From the IMG/VR virus record IMGVR_UViG_3300042320_001187, positions 1-21,884 of that record: a stretch of DNA of 21,884 nt; one strand, written 5' to 3'. This stretch comes from a virus. Positions 5,848-13,781 of this stretch are shown here, piece by piece. Position 1 is the first letter of the stretch. Every line of letters starts with the position of its first letter. The notes under the pieces are model-generated. The model did no database searches and was not told where the DNA came from. It saw only the letters and a program-made list of their open reading frames with translations. The translations under genes and the position numbers were made by a program.

Positions 5848-6120
5848 ATGGCGAAAAGCAATAATAGCGGCAAAGTCCTTTCAGAACGCCCGTTGCGAGG
5901 CGTTAATTCCAGCGATATTCAGCATTCCACCGAATATAAATTCGATGAAAAGACCGGAATGTTTGGAAAAGATGCCCGGAAAGGCAATGCGAATTATCAG
6001 GCTCCTGACCGCTTTGTGCCGTCAAATCCTGATTATCAGTCTGGCGTCACCCAGAATGTTGGAAATCCCGTGCAGAGTGACGGACTGCGCGGAGCTATCT
6101 CGCTCATAAGAGGCAAATGA
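5848..6120 (+). CDS. Hypothetical protein (90 aa)
   Basis: A polar 90-residue protein rich in Asn, Ser, Gly and charged residues, with little predicted order and no membrane segment. I do not recognise it. The ATG has AAGG about 8 bases upstream. The gene overlaps the following exported-protein gene by ATGA, so it probably belongs to the same translational unit. It could be a small virion or assembly protein. Confidence 0.6.
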   Translation: MAKSNNSGKVLSERPLRGVNSSDIQHSTEYKFDEKTGMFGKDARKGNANYQAPDRFVPSNPDYQSGVTQNVGNPVQSDGLRGAISLIRGK

Positions 6121-6773
6121 TGAAAAAAGTTGCTCTTTACGGCGGACTGCTTGCGCTTCTGAGTGTGGGCTCCGCTTTTGCTGCTGGTCAGTTTCCGGGT
6201 TATCCGATTGCCACGGCTTCGCCGCCGACTGGTAATGCGGCCACTTCGCCGCTGACTGGTCTGGAGGCTATTCCGGCTGACACCAATCTGTTGGCGAATG
6301 CTGTTTCGACCACGGGCTCGATCTCGGGCACGGCGCTGACGGTTTCGAGCGGCACGGGCATTTATGTCGGTCAGAATGTGACTGGTGCGAATGTGCAGCC
6401 GGGAACGCAGATCGTTTCGGGTTCGGGCACGTCTTGGGTTGTTTCGCCGTCGCAGACGGTTGCTTCAACCACGATGAACTTCGGCGGTGGCGGTGTTAAT
6501 CCGCAAACGGAAGTTATCCAGACGCAGCAGCTTAAAGCGTATGTGCTGACTGCTCCGACTGTTACAAGCTATCTGATCCTGCCGACCTCGACCATTGCGA
6601 ACCTGCCTTCTTGCGCGGCTGGAACGCTGGGCGCGATTGCGCTGGTCAGCAATGGCACGGCGTATGGCACCGGCACGTATGGCTCGGCGGTCAGCGCGAC
6701 GGGTGCGGTTACTCGCGTTGTCGCTTGCACGAACACGGGCGGCGCGACCACTTACGCTTGGGCGTATAACTAA
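6117..6773 (+). CDS. Sec-exported virion-like protein with Ig-like module
   Basis: A 218-residue protein beginning with a textbook signal peptide: MMKK, hydrophobic core, and cleavage site SAFA after about residue 22. Residues about 65-121 form a beta module (VGQNVTG, PGTQIVSGSGTSWVVS, QTVASTTM) of a type common in phage fibre proteins and similar to an insertion in the tailspike at 9564. The C-terminal part (160-218) is Gly/Thr/Ala-rich with a Cys near each end. A phage protein with virion-type domains but a Sec signal is odd: it may act in the periplasm or at the cell surface. The gene starts in an ATGA overlap and ends before a strong hairpin. Confidence 0.7.
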   Translation: MMKKVALYGGLLALLSVGSAFAAGQFPGYPIATASPPTGNAATSPLTGLEAIPADTNLLANAVSTTGSISGTALTVSSGTGIYVGQNVTGANVQPGTQIVSGSGTSWVVSPSQTVASTTMNFGGGGVNPQTEVIQTQQLKAYVLTAPTVTSYLILPTSTIANLPSCAAGTLGAIALVSNGTAYGTGTYGSAVSATGAVTRVVACTNTGGATTYAWAYN

Positions 6774-6785
6774 GCATTGCGAAAT

Positions 6786-6813
6786 GAGGGGGCAAAAAGC
6801 CCCCTCTCCTTTT
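6786..6813 (+). terminator. Rho-independent terminator
   Basis: GAGGGGGC (6786-6793) and GCCCCCTC (6799-6806) form a perfect 8-bp stem around AAAAA, followed by TCCTTTT. This is the strongest terminator in the window and separates the two exported-protein genes, so it may lower expression of downstream genes rather than stop it fully. Confidence 0.75.
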
Positions 6814-6833
6814 AGGAAATTTTGGAGAATAGA

Positions 6834-7346
6834 ATGAAAAAGCTCCTTGCATCGACAGCCCTGATGTTTGGGGCTTTTTGCGTTACTGCAGCGTTTGCAC
6901 AGTTAAGCACGAGAGGCGGCGCGAGCGGAACTATTCAGTATAGCGTTGCGGTTTGCGATCCGAATAGCCCGTTTCATTGCACTGCGCCAAATGCGTCTGG
7001 AAATATTCCGGTGGTCGGCACGGTTACGGTATCGCCGGTTACGGGAACTTATACGAGCAAAAATGTGGCGCTGACGCTCGGTGGAACTTCGCAGACGTTG
7101 ATGGCGAGCAACACTTCGCGCAAAAGAATTTATATCCAAAATCCCTGCACGGCGACGGGTGAGGGCATTGCTGCGGTGGAAAGCATTTATATTAGCTTTA
7201 CAGGTGCGGCTGGTGTGAATAACGGAACGTCGATTGAGATTTTGGCGTGTGGTTCGTACGACTCGGATAATGGGCCGATCTCGACGCAGGCGATTACCGT
7301 GAACGCGGCGACGACTGGTCATAAGATTGTTGCGGGAGAAATGTAA
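6834..7346 (+). CDS. Second Sec-exported virion-like protein
   Basis: A 170-residue protein with a signal peptide (MKKLLASTALMFGAFCVTAA, cleavage after AFA at about residue 22). The mature part is beta-rich, with a segment TLGGTSQTLMASNTSRKRI followed by YIQNPC and a terminal GHKIVAGEM. This pattern I recall from small phage proteins associated with tail fibres. It has four Cys in the mature chain, consistent with periplasmic disulfides. The ATG has GGAG 6 bases upstream, just after the terminator. The stop overlaps the fibre start (TAATG), so it is coupled to the fibre gene. Confidence 0.7.
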   Translation: MKKLLASTALMFGAFCVTAAFAQLSTRGGASGTIQYSVAVCDPNSPFHCTAPNASGNIPVVGTVTVSPVTGTYTSKNVALTLGGTSQTLMASNTSRKRIYIQNPCTATGEGIAAVESIYISFTGAAGVNNGTSIEILACGSYDSDNGPISTQAITVNAATTGHKIVAGEM

Positions 7347-8377
7347 TGAGCGTTAATGTTCAACAGCCCCCGTATCTGATCCCTGGTATTCCCTCTGCGA
7401 TGGGGAATGCGAAAACGCTGACGACGGATGCTGCGGGCAATCTGGCGGTGCTTGCCGGTTCATACACGACACGAAATCGTATTATCAACGGTTCGATACT
7501 GATTGACCAGAGAAACATCACAAATCCGCAGACTTTTACGGCAGGCGCGGCTGCGGTTTACAGTGTGGACCGCTGGTTTGTGACTTGTTCAGGCGCGAAT
7601 GTTACGGGACAGCAGATTGTCGGGACGATCGGCAACTTTTTGTCCGGTTATCGCTTCACGGGTGCGGCGAGTGTTACGGGCATTAAGTTTGCGCAGCGGA
7701 TTGAAAGTTTTAACTGCGTTGGAATGACATCGCAGAATGTTACGCTTTCGGCACAGTTGCGGAACTCGGTCCTGACGACGGTGACGTGGACTGCGTATTC
7801 TGCGAATGCCACGGATAATTTCGCGGCGAAAACGCAGATTGCAACTGGCACGTTTACGGTTACGAATGCGTATGCGACGTATTCCGCGACGTTTAATGCT
7901 GGTGCGAACGCGGCGAACGGCATTGAGATTGAGTTCTCAGTTGGGGCGCAGACTTCCGGCACTTGGGAAATCTCGGGTGTGCAGTTAGAAATGGGCACGA
8001 CTGCGACAAACTTTGAAAATCGTTCGATTGCGCTGGAAGCCAATCTTTGCCGGAGATATTGCGTCGGGTTTATTGCCGATGGTTGGTATGTGATGGGAGG
8101 CATTGCGCTTTCGACAGCAGTAGGCCAGTTTTCGCTTCCATATCCGATGAGGGCTGCACCGACAGTTTCGGTGCCTGCCGGTGCGCCTGTCCCATTTTTG
8201 TATATAAACGATGGGTCCACGTATAATACTTTTACCAGTATTGATACGATTGTTTTTGGGAGGTCGTATTTTTCGTTTAGAGCAAACTGCGCAGCGGCAA
8301 CAATGATTGTTGCGCGCCCTCTGGGCATTGTATCGACTTCTTCACTGAACTACGTGATCTTCTCAGCGGAGCTGTAA
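7346..8377 (+). CDS. Tail fibre with carbohydrate-binding-like jelly roll
   Basis: A 343-residue fibre-type protein. Residues about 43-240 match a domain familiar from phage fibres: NRIINGSILIDQRN at the start, VDRW at 74-77, QRIES at 117-121, strands through 210, VQLEMG at 212-217, FENR at 223-226 and LCRRYC at 234-239. It resembles carbohydrate-binding beta-sandwiches. The N-terminal 40 residues probably attach to the tail; the C-terminal 100 residues are beta-rich with no family I recognise. It overlaps the exported-protein stop by one base and is followed by an assembly-type gene, as is usual for fibres. Confidence 0.75.
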   Translation: MSVNVQQPPYLIPGIPSAMGNAKTLTTDAAGNLAVLAGSYTTRNRIINGSILIDQRNITNPQTFTAGAAAVYSVDRWFVTCSGANVTGQQIVGTIGNFLSGYRFTGAASVTGIKFAQRIESFNCVGMTSQNVTLSAQLRNSVLTTVTWTAYSANATDNFAAKTQIATGTFTVTNAYATYSATFNAGANAANGIEIEFSVGAQTSGTWEISGVQLEMGTTATNFENRSIALEANLCRRYCVGFIADGWYVMGGIALSTAVGQFSLPYPMRAAPTVSVPAGAPVPFLYINDGSTYNTFTSIDTIVFGRSYFSFRANCAAATMIVARPLGIVSTSSLNYVIFSAEL

Positions 8378-8378
8378 A

Positions 8379-8777
8379 ATGTATAAATTGCTCATGAATG
8401 GTGAAGGTGAGATCAACACGGTTTTCAATCGTGCATCAAACTCGTATATCCCATTCGATGAAAATAATACGGATTATCGGAATTATCTAGCTTGGGTTGC
8501 AGAAGGCAATACGCCTGAGCCGCCGGACCCTCGCCCAGAAGAGCCGGTGGTGCTGTCGTTTTTGGAGTTTATGGGGCTGTTTGATCCAAGTGAACAGCAG
8601 GCGCTTGTGGAGTCGGTTGATCCGCAGGTGAAGTTGTTCACGCTGGCTGCAGCAGGTGCGTCTTATATTAGTTTTGCTGATCCGATAGTTGCACAGGGTT
8701 TGGAATATCTTGTGCAGATTGGATTATTAACCGAAGAACGGAAGCAACAGATTTTGGCGTATAAGCCGAGCGTCTGA
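8379..8777 (+). CDS. Tail fibre assembly-like protein
   Basis: A 132-residue protein. Residues 24-46 (IPFDENNTDYRNYLAWVAEG then NTP) match a pattern I associate with short proteins next to tail fibre genes, often called fibre assembly proteins. Residues 58-132 are helical (SFLEFMGLFDPSEQQALVES and a C-terminal RKQQILAYKPSV). It starts two bases after the fibre stop, with CGGAG upstream. It may chaperone fibre folding or trimerisation; it could also be a small structural subunit. Confidence 0.6.
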   Translation: MYKLLMNGEGEINTVFNRASNSYIPFDENNTDYRNYLAWVAEGNTPEPPDPRPEEPVVLSFLEFMGLFDPSEQQALVESVDPQVKLFTLAAAGASYISFADPIVAQGLEYLVQIGLLTEERKQQILAYKPSV

Positions 8778-8794
8778 GCTTTTGGAGAAAAGAC

Positions 8795-9559
8795 ATGACG
8801 CCAGATCCGTTTTTATCAGGGTATCGTCTGATTGATGGCGATGAACTGAACACGGTCATCGGAAATCCAGTTTGGTCTGTGTCTGGAGCGATTGGGGCGA
8901 CCGTTGGTGGGACGGCGGCAAACTCGCAAAAGATTTATTTCACGCTTACGGAAATCGTAAGTTCAAGTGGTCTGGGGGCAGGCGTTACGCTGCCGCAGGC
9001 GCTTGAAGGGCGAGTGCTTTTCATTCGAAACAGTTCTGCGCATAATGTCACGATTTATGCGGAAGACTCGACGATTGAAGGTGTTCCGGGGGATATAGGA
9101 TATATCATTGGTCCCGGCGTTGGGTTTTTGCTGACAGCTTTGACAAATAATAATTGGAGCGTGTTAAATTTAAGCATCATCTCCGCGTTTATCCTTCCGG
9201 GCGTGGTTGGATATGTTTATTCGGATGGGGTGACGCCGATTTACGGTGTGCCACAGTTGCCGGTGACGGCGCTGCCGTTGACGAATGGGCAAAGCCGTGG
9301 GGCACTGCTTAATTTTACCGGAACAACCGGGGCAGGTCCGGGGTTGACGTGGCTTGCGGTAGTGGAAAATGATTTGAACGCAAATCATAACGACTCCCAA
9401 GACCCGATCACGATTAGTTATTACGATGCGTTCTGGCCGGAACTGCAAACTGCTTGGACTTACGTGCGGGGAGTGCTGAAAGCGTATTACGGATGGTCAG
9501 ATTTGACTGCCGATGCGCGCATTTTAGCTGCACAAACTTACGCTTACGCGAATAGGTGA
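8795..9559 (+). CDS. Virion protein paralogous at its N-terminus to the 3647 protein
   Basis: A 254-residue protein. Residues about 5-125 align with the N-terminal domain of the 3647 protein (shared NPVWS, ATVGGT, GAGVTLP, GDIGY and a preserved pattern of strands). The C-terminal half is different: Gly/Thr-rich, then an acidic Asn/Asp stretch (NDLNANHNDSQDP) and a helical end rich in Trp, Tyr and Ala. The pair looks like a duplicated attachment domain with different tips. GGAG lies 7 bases before the ATG. The tailspike gene follows after four bases. A tail or fibre role is inferred. Confidence 0.65.
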   Translation: MTPDPFLSGYRLIDGDELNTVIGNPVWSVSGAIGATVGGTAANSQKIYFTLTEIVSSSGLGAGVTLPQALEGRVLFIRNSSAHNVTIYAEDSTIEGVPGDIGYIIGPGVGFLLTALTNNNWSVLNLSIISAFILPGVVGYVYSDGVTPIYGVPQLPVTALPLTNGQSRGALLNFTGTTGAGPGLTWLAVVENDLNANHNDSQDPITISYYDAFWPELQTAWTYVRGVLKAYYGWSDLTADARILAAQTYAYANR

Positions 9560-9563
9560 TAAA

Positions 9564-12500
9564 ATGACCGCACTTGGGCAGTATTACGGTATCGTCCCGA
9601 CAAATCTGGTGAAGAAGGCGACGACGATTGCGGATTTGCGTGATCTTCCGCCGGACGCGACGACAACGGTGGTTGTGGACGGATATACTGCTTCGGGAGA
9701 CGGTGGGGGCGGCAGTTTTTATGGCGTAACTGGTGGCACGAATACCGATTTTACTGGAGTAGTGCAGAATTACCCGACTCCAGGTTCGGTCACGAATGTT
9801 TCGATTTCGTGCAAAACGCCTTATGAAATTCGTCCGGGTTCGCAGACTTTTGAAATCGACACGTCGAGCCTTTCGACGCCGATAACGGTTGGCGATGCTG
9901 TTACGCTGAGAGATTATACCGATTTTCATAATATGATGTGGGGAACGGTTACGGCGTTTGCGGGAACGAGTATGACGGTGTTGGTCACGACTGTGACTGG
10001 CATGGGCACGGACATCTCGTCTACGACGAATTTGGCGGTCGGGCTTGGTGCGAAAACTTTTGTGGTGAATGCGTCTGCCACGACTTACCCGTTCGTGGTT
10101 TATCCTGCGGGCGCACTGGACCCCAATAACCAGTGGGTGCTGGCGTATAGTGCGGGAAACCCTGCGAATTATATGAAAGGGCAGATTACTTCTTACACAT
10201 CTGGATCAACACCGCCTTATAATATGGTGGTGAATGTTACGGAAGTTGGAGGACTGGGTAATTATTCGGATTGGGTGATTGTTCCGATTGTGAACATCAC
10301 GTCCACAACTGCGTTGGCGATTCCGGTAATTCCTTATGTCGGCACGTATGAAACGCTGCAGGTGCAGCAGTCTTCAAGCACTTACCCGTTTGAGGATAGT
10401 GCGTATGTGATTGCGTATAGCAAGTCCAACCCTGCGAATTACATTTACGGTCGCGTTGTCGGATATGGAGCCGATGGTGGTGGCTCTGTTGCTCCTCCAT
10501 ATCCGTTTTTCATCGTTCCGGCTGCGGTGGGTGGAACTGGCGTTGTCGTGAATGACTGGGTTATCTTGCCGATGCTTTCGGTATATGACGCAGCTTATAC
10601 AAACTCGACGCTGACGGCCTCTGCGGTTACAGGCACAATCCTTGACAACATGCAGATTACGTGGGCGGGGCTTGCCGATAATGTTTATATCGCGCCGTCT
10701 GTGCTGCTGACTTCTTCGACGAACTTGACGGTTCCGGTCGCGCCGGTTGCTCCGGTGACTGTTTCGACGACTTTCGATGTTGGGTCGCTGAACTCGCAGA
10801 TTGCGATTAAAGTTGGCGATGTGTTGCAGGCGAAAAGTGCTTCGGCGGCGACGGATTATATGCAAGGTCGTGTGACTGCGTATGCAGGCTCTACGATCAC
10901 CATTGCGGTGGAAACAGTCGGCGGTTCCGGCACGACTCATGCTGATTGGCAGATTGGCATTCCGAATTTTGGTGAGGGCGGCGCAGGTGTTTATCGTCTT
11001 GTGAACGCGCAAGGCGTGTTTCTGTATGATGTTCCGGCTGGCACGAGCAACGGAAGTTTTGTGGACCTTACCACAGCTTCTACTGCGATGACGGGTCTGT
11101 GTTTTTCGGATAACGGCGGCACGGTGATTTTACCGACAGGTGGTGATGGCACGACTGCGTGGCTGCGAAGCGGCATGGAACAGATTTCTCCCGGCGTTTT
11201 GGAATGGAGGGGAGAGGCGGTTAATGTTAAGTGGTTTGGAGCGACTGGTGACGGCGCGACGGATGATACATCTGGCATAACTTACGCATTGGCGCTAGGT
11301 AAAGACGTATATTTCCCGAATGGAACTTACAAAGTTAAGCCTTGGGGCAATCCAGCTATTCACCCGCGAATTGGCGAAGTGCACCGCACGTCTGGCTGGC
11401 TGCTGAAAAATGGGCAGACTGTGTTTGGCAATGGCGAAGGTTCGAAGCTGGAATGGTATGACGATTGGATCTTCAATCCAGTAAATGGTGGGGCCTATTT
11501 CCCAACAGCTCCTACCCTTTATGGCCCCGACTTCTTCTTTGGTCTGCGAAACGGTCAGCGCACCACGATCAAATCTTTGAGTTTCGTTCACGCTTATGGA
11601 TCAGTGATTATTGATCCGCTGGTGAATGATTGTGTGCAAGACACGATGATCCGTGATTGCTATTTCACGACAAATCTGAATGACATCTGCGCTGGTAATC
11701 AACCGCCGCTCGACAGCACTTCGCAGTATCATCGGAAACTTTCGATTATCGGGTGCATTGTGGAGTCCCCGTGCTATCACTCCATGACGCTCTCTAATTG
11801 TTATGATGTGGTGGTTTCTGGAAATATCTATCGTAATGTGATGGGCACGGATGGTCCAGGTGCGGATTATAACGGCGGGTTCTGCTGCGATATTTCGCAA
11901 GGCTCCAAAAATGTGCTTTTGGTTGGAAATGTTGCGGAACACTGCAAGTATTTCACAAAGGTTGAGTCTACGACGTTTACGCCTTTGTATGCGAATTTGT
12001 CGCTTTCGCAAAACGTGACTATCGCAGATAACGTGGCGACGGGTATTCGCTTGTGGGGTATTTATCTAAATAGTGCTGCGGATAATATCTCGATCACTGG
12101 GAATGTGCTGAAAGATTTCACGATTTACGGCATCACGTATCAGCAGCAGTCTGCTACTACGCAGTCTGGGATGGTCACGGCCTCAAATAATGTGATGTAT
12201 GGTAATATGGACGGCGGCGCGGTGGTGACGGCGACTCTTGCGCCAGATCCGCTTAACGTGCAAAATTCTATTATGACTGTGACGGGCGTGACGAGTGGAG
12301 CACTGCAAGTTGGGCAGTTGCTTTCGGGTGCTGGTGTTTATCCGACGACTAAGATTTTGAACACGATTACAGGTTCGGGCGGTGTCGGGACGTATCAAGT
12401 TTCGACAGCACAGACGATTGCTGTCCCTATCACTGTCACGGCTGTGCCGAATGCGATTGGCATTGCCGATTATATGAGTTCGGAAGCTCAAGTGCAGCAT

Positions 12501-13181
12501 ACGTTTGCGGATAATATGATCTCGAACGTCGCGGTTGGGTATGATGTTGTTCGCGATAAAGTGACGATCAATAGTGGTTATGTGAGTGCCTCGTCGGTAG
12601 GCATTCGTTTTGCGCAGGCCTCGTATGTAAGCGGAATGATCTTTAGCAAGGTTTCGATCATTTCGGGAGGTATGGGCATTTATTGCGAACCTCCTTCTTT
12701 GACAGGAGCGCCTGCTGCAGCTCCGGGCATTACGCAGGTTTATGTGCTGGATTGTCGTATTAAGTTTGAGACTTACGGCATCTTGATCCAGGGGCAGATT
12801 CAAGCCTCGGAGTTCTCGCGGAATGTGATTTCCTCGCTGAACACTTCGGGCGCGGTGATTGGCATGTCGCTTTCTACGCCGATTAGCGTGGGCATTCGGG
12901 ATAATTTGATCAATCTCCCGCCGTTGAACGCTACGCCGCCGGTTTCTATTGAAATCTTGAACGCGACGGGTGCGGTTATTGGTAATACAGACTTGGTGAT
13001 TACTGGCAATATCGCGTCGTCGAAAGGTGTTGCGGGCGGTGGTGCAGGTGGAACGCCGACGACCAGTTTAAACCCCGGTGCGCCATCTGCGACGTATCCT
13101 GAGCGTTATTTTGTTGACTCGACTAAAGCAACTGCTATCCCGGCAAATAACTGGTATGGCTATTATATCACGATGACTTGA
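9564..13181 (+). CDS. Tailspike with pectate-lyase-type beta-helix and inserted repeats
   Basis: A 1205-residue receptor-binding protein. Residues 1-60 resemble tailspike N-termini (ADLRDLPP, then GYTASGDGGGGSFYG). Residues about 75-468 carry four related beta modules, each with a core like NYMKGQITSY or DYMQGRVTAY (near 122, 200, 290 and 430) and often ending GxGxxxxDWxI. Residues 470-555 return to the spike N-domain pattern (DNGGTVILP), then NVKWFGATGDGATDDTSG (554-570) begins a right-handed parallel beta-helix running to about 1170, with NxxITGN-type rungs. An Ig-like module (about 903-960) interrupts the helix. Such spikes bind and often cleave surface polysaccharide; catalytic residues cannot be assigned. 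AGGTGA precedes the ATG. Confidence 0.85.
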   Translation: MTALGQYYGIVPTNLVKKATTIADLRDLPPDATTTVVVDGYTASGDGGGGSFYGVTGGTNTDFTGVVQNYPTPGSVTNVSISCKTPYEIRPGSQTFEIDTSSLSTPITVGDAVTLRDYTDFHNMMWGTVTAFAGTSMTVLVTTVTGMGTDISSTTNLAVGLGAKTFVVNASATTYPFVVYPAGALDPNNQWVLAYSAGNPANYMKGQITSYTSGSTPPYNMVVNVTEVGGLGNYSDWVIVPIVNITSTTALAIPVIPYVGTYETLQVQQSSSTYPFEDSAYVIAYSKSNPANYIYGRVVGYGADGGGSVAPPYPFFIVPAAVGGTGVVVNDWVILPMLSVYDAAYTNSTLTASAVTGTILDNMQITWAGLADNVYIAPSVLLTSSTNLTVPVAPVAPVTVSTTFDVGSLNSQIAIKVGDVLQAKSASAATDYMQGRVTAYAGSTITIAVETVGGSGTTHADWQIGIPNFGEGGAGVYRLVNAQGVFLYDVPAGTSNGSFVDLTTASTAMTGLCFSDNGGTVILPTGGDGTTAWLRSGMEQISPGVLEWRGEAVNVKWFGATGDGATDDTSGITYALALGKDVYFPNGTYKVKPWGNPAIHPRIGEVHRTSGWLLKNGQTVFGNGEGSKLEWYDDWIFNPVNGGAYFPTAPTLYGPDFFFGLRNGQRTTIKSLSFVHAYGSVIIDPLVNDCVQDTMIRDCYFTTNLNDICAGNQPPLDSTSQYHRKLSIIGCIVESPCYHSMTLSNCYDVVVSGNIYRNVMGTDGPGADYNGGFCCDISQGSKNVLLVGNVAEHCKYFTKVESTTFTPLYANLSLSQNVTIADNVATGIRLWGIYLNSAADNISITGNVLKDFTIYGITYQQQSATTQSGMVTASNNVMYGNMDGGAVVTATLAPDPLNVQNSIMTVTGVTSGALQVGQLLSGAGVYPTTKILNTITGSGGVGTYQVSTAQTIAVPITVTAVPNAIGIADYMSSEAQVQHTFADNMISNVAVGYDVVRDKVTINSGYVSASSVGIRFAQASYVSGMIFSKVSIISGGMGIYCEPPSLTGAPAAAPGITQVYVLDCRIKFETYGILIQGQIQASEFSRNVISSLNTSGAVIGMSLSTPISVGIRDNLINLPPLNATPPVSIEILNATGAVIGNTDLVITGNIASSKGVAGGGAGGTPTTSLNPGAPSATYPERYFVDSTKATAIPANNWYGYYITMT

Positions 13182-13408
13182 TGGAAAAGACGATGCCGAT
13201 AGAACATCACGATTTTGGGCTGGCCGTGTCCGGCGTGGATAAAATTTCCATGGTTGTCGCGGCTGGCATGGTCTCTTTACCTTTGTGGCTTGAGTCTGTA
13301 AAAGTTGTGTCGGAAGTAGCTGCGATTTTTGCACCTATTCTCGGCTGCATTTATCTGTCCATGCAGATCGGGTTTAAGTTGTGGGACAGGGCTAAAAGCG
13401 AGGATTGA
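13181..13408 (+). CDS. Holin-like two-helix membrane protein
   Basis: A 75-residue protein whose ATG overlaps the tailspike stop (TGATG). The N-terminal 22 residues are polar, then two hydrophobic segments (about 23-40 and 46-66; SMVVAAGMVSLPLWL and VAAIFAPILGCIYLSMQIGF) lie either side of a short charged turn, with a charged end KLWDRAKSED. This is the topology of a small class II holin. It sits far from the endolysin, beside the terminase block. An alternative role is a membrane component of virion exit or DNA entry. Confidence 0.55.
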   Translation: MEKTMPIEHHDFGLAVSGVDKISMVVAAGMVSLPLWLESVKVVSEVAAIFAPILGCIYLSMQIGFKLWDRAKSED

Positions 13409-13409
13409 A

Positions 13410-13583
13410 ATGAAAAAATACTGTGGAACTCATGCTGATGGCCGGACGAGTCATGTGATGTCTGTTCACCACGACATGAAAAAGTTGATGGCGGCAAAAG
13501 CTAATCGTGGTGGTATCGCTCCGAATACTCAGCAGAAAGAGCTGAAGAATTTGAAGGCGAGTAAGAAACTCGGGGGTGAATGA
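13410..13583 (+). CDS. Small basic protein (57 aa)
   Basis: A 57-residue protein rich in Lys and His, starting MKKYCGTHADGRTSHVMSVH and ending KNLKASKKLGGE. I do not recognise a family. The ATG starts two bases after the previous stop codon with GAGG about 6 bases upstream. It is followed after one base by another small basic gene. The single Cys and several His near the N-terminus could bind metal, but that is speculative. Confidence 0.6.
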   Translation: MKKYCGTHADGRTSHVMSVHHDMKKLMAAKANRGGIAPNTQQKELKNLKASKKLGGE

Positions 13584-13584
13584 T

Positions 13585-13758
13585 ATGGCTAAAGGCAAAA
13601 TGACGATGGCGCAGTGGGAGCGCTCTCCGATGGACAAGAAAAAAGATGCAGCGCTCCGTAAAAAGGGCGTTAAAGAGGGCTCTAAGGAAGACGTGAAGAT
13701 GGACAAAAAGGGCCTTGCAGCTTACAATACCAAGGTCGCCAAGGCCAAGAAGAAATAA
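13585..13758 (+). CDS. Small lysine-rich protein (57 aa)
   Basis: A 57-residue protein with many lysines (MAKGKMTMAQWERSPMDKKK at the start, KVAKAKKK at the end), alternating acidic and basic residues, helical and soluble. I chose ATG 13585, preceded by GGGGGTGA at suitable distance, over a GTG at 13576 that lies within the binding site. Similar Lys/Asp-rich tiny proteins with MDKK motifs are, from memory, common in phages. It is the last gene before the terminase. Confidence 0.6.
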   Translation: MAKGKMTMAQWERSPMDKKKDAALRKKGVKEGSKEDVKMDKKGLAAYNTKVAKAKKK

Positions 13759-13781
13759 GCCCATTACGGATTGCGTATAAG

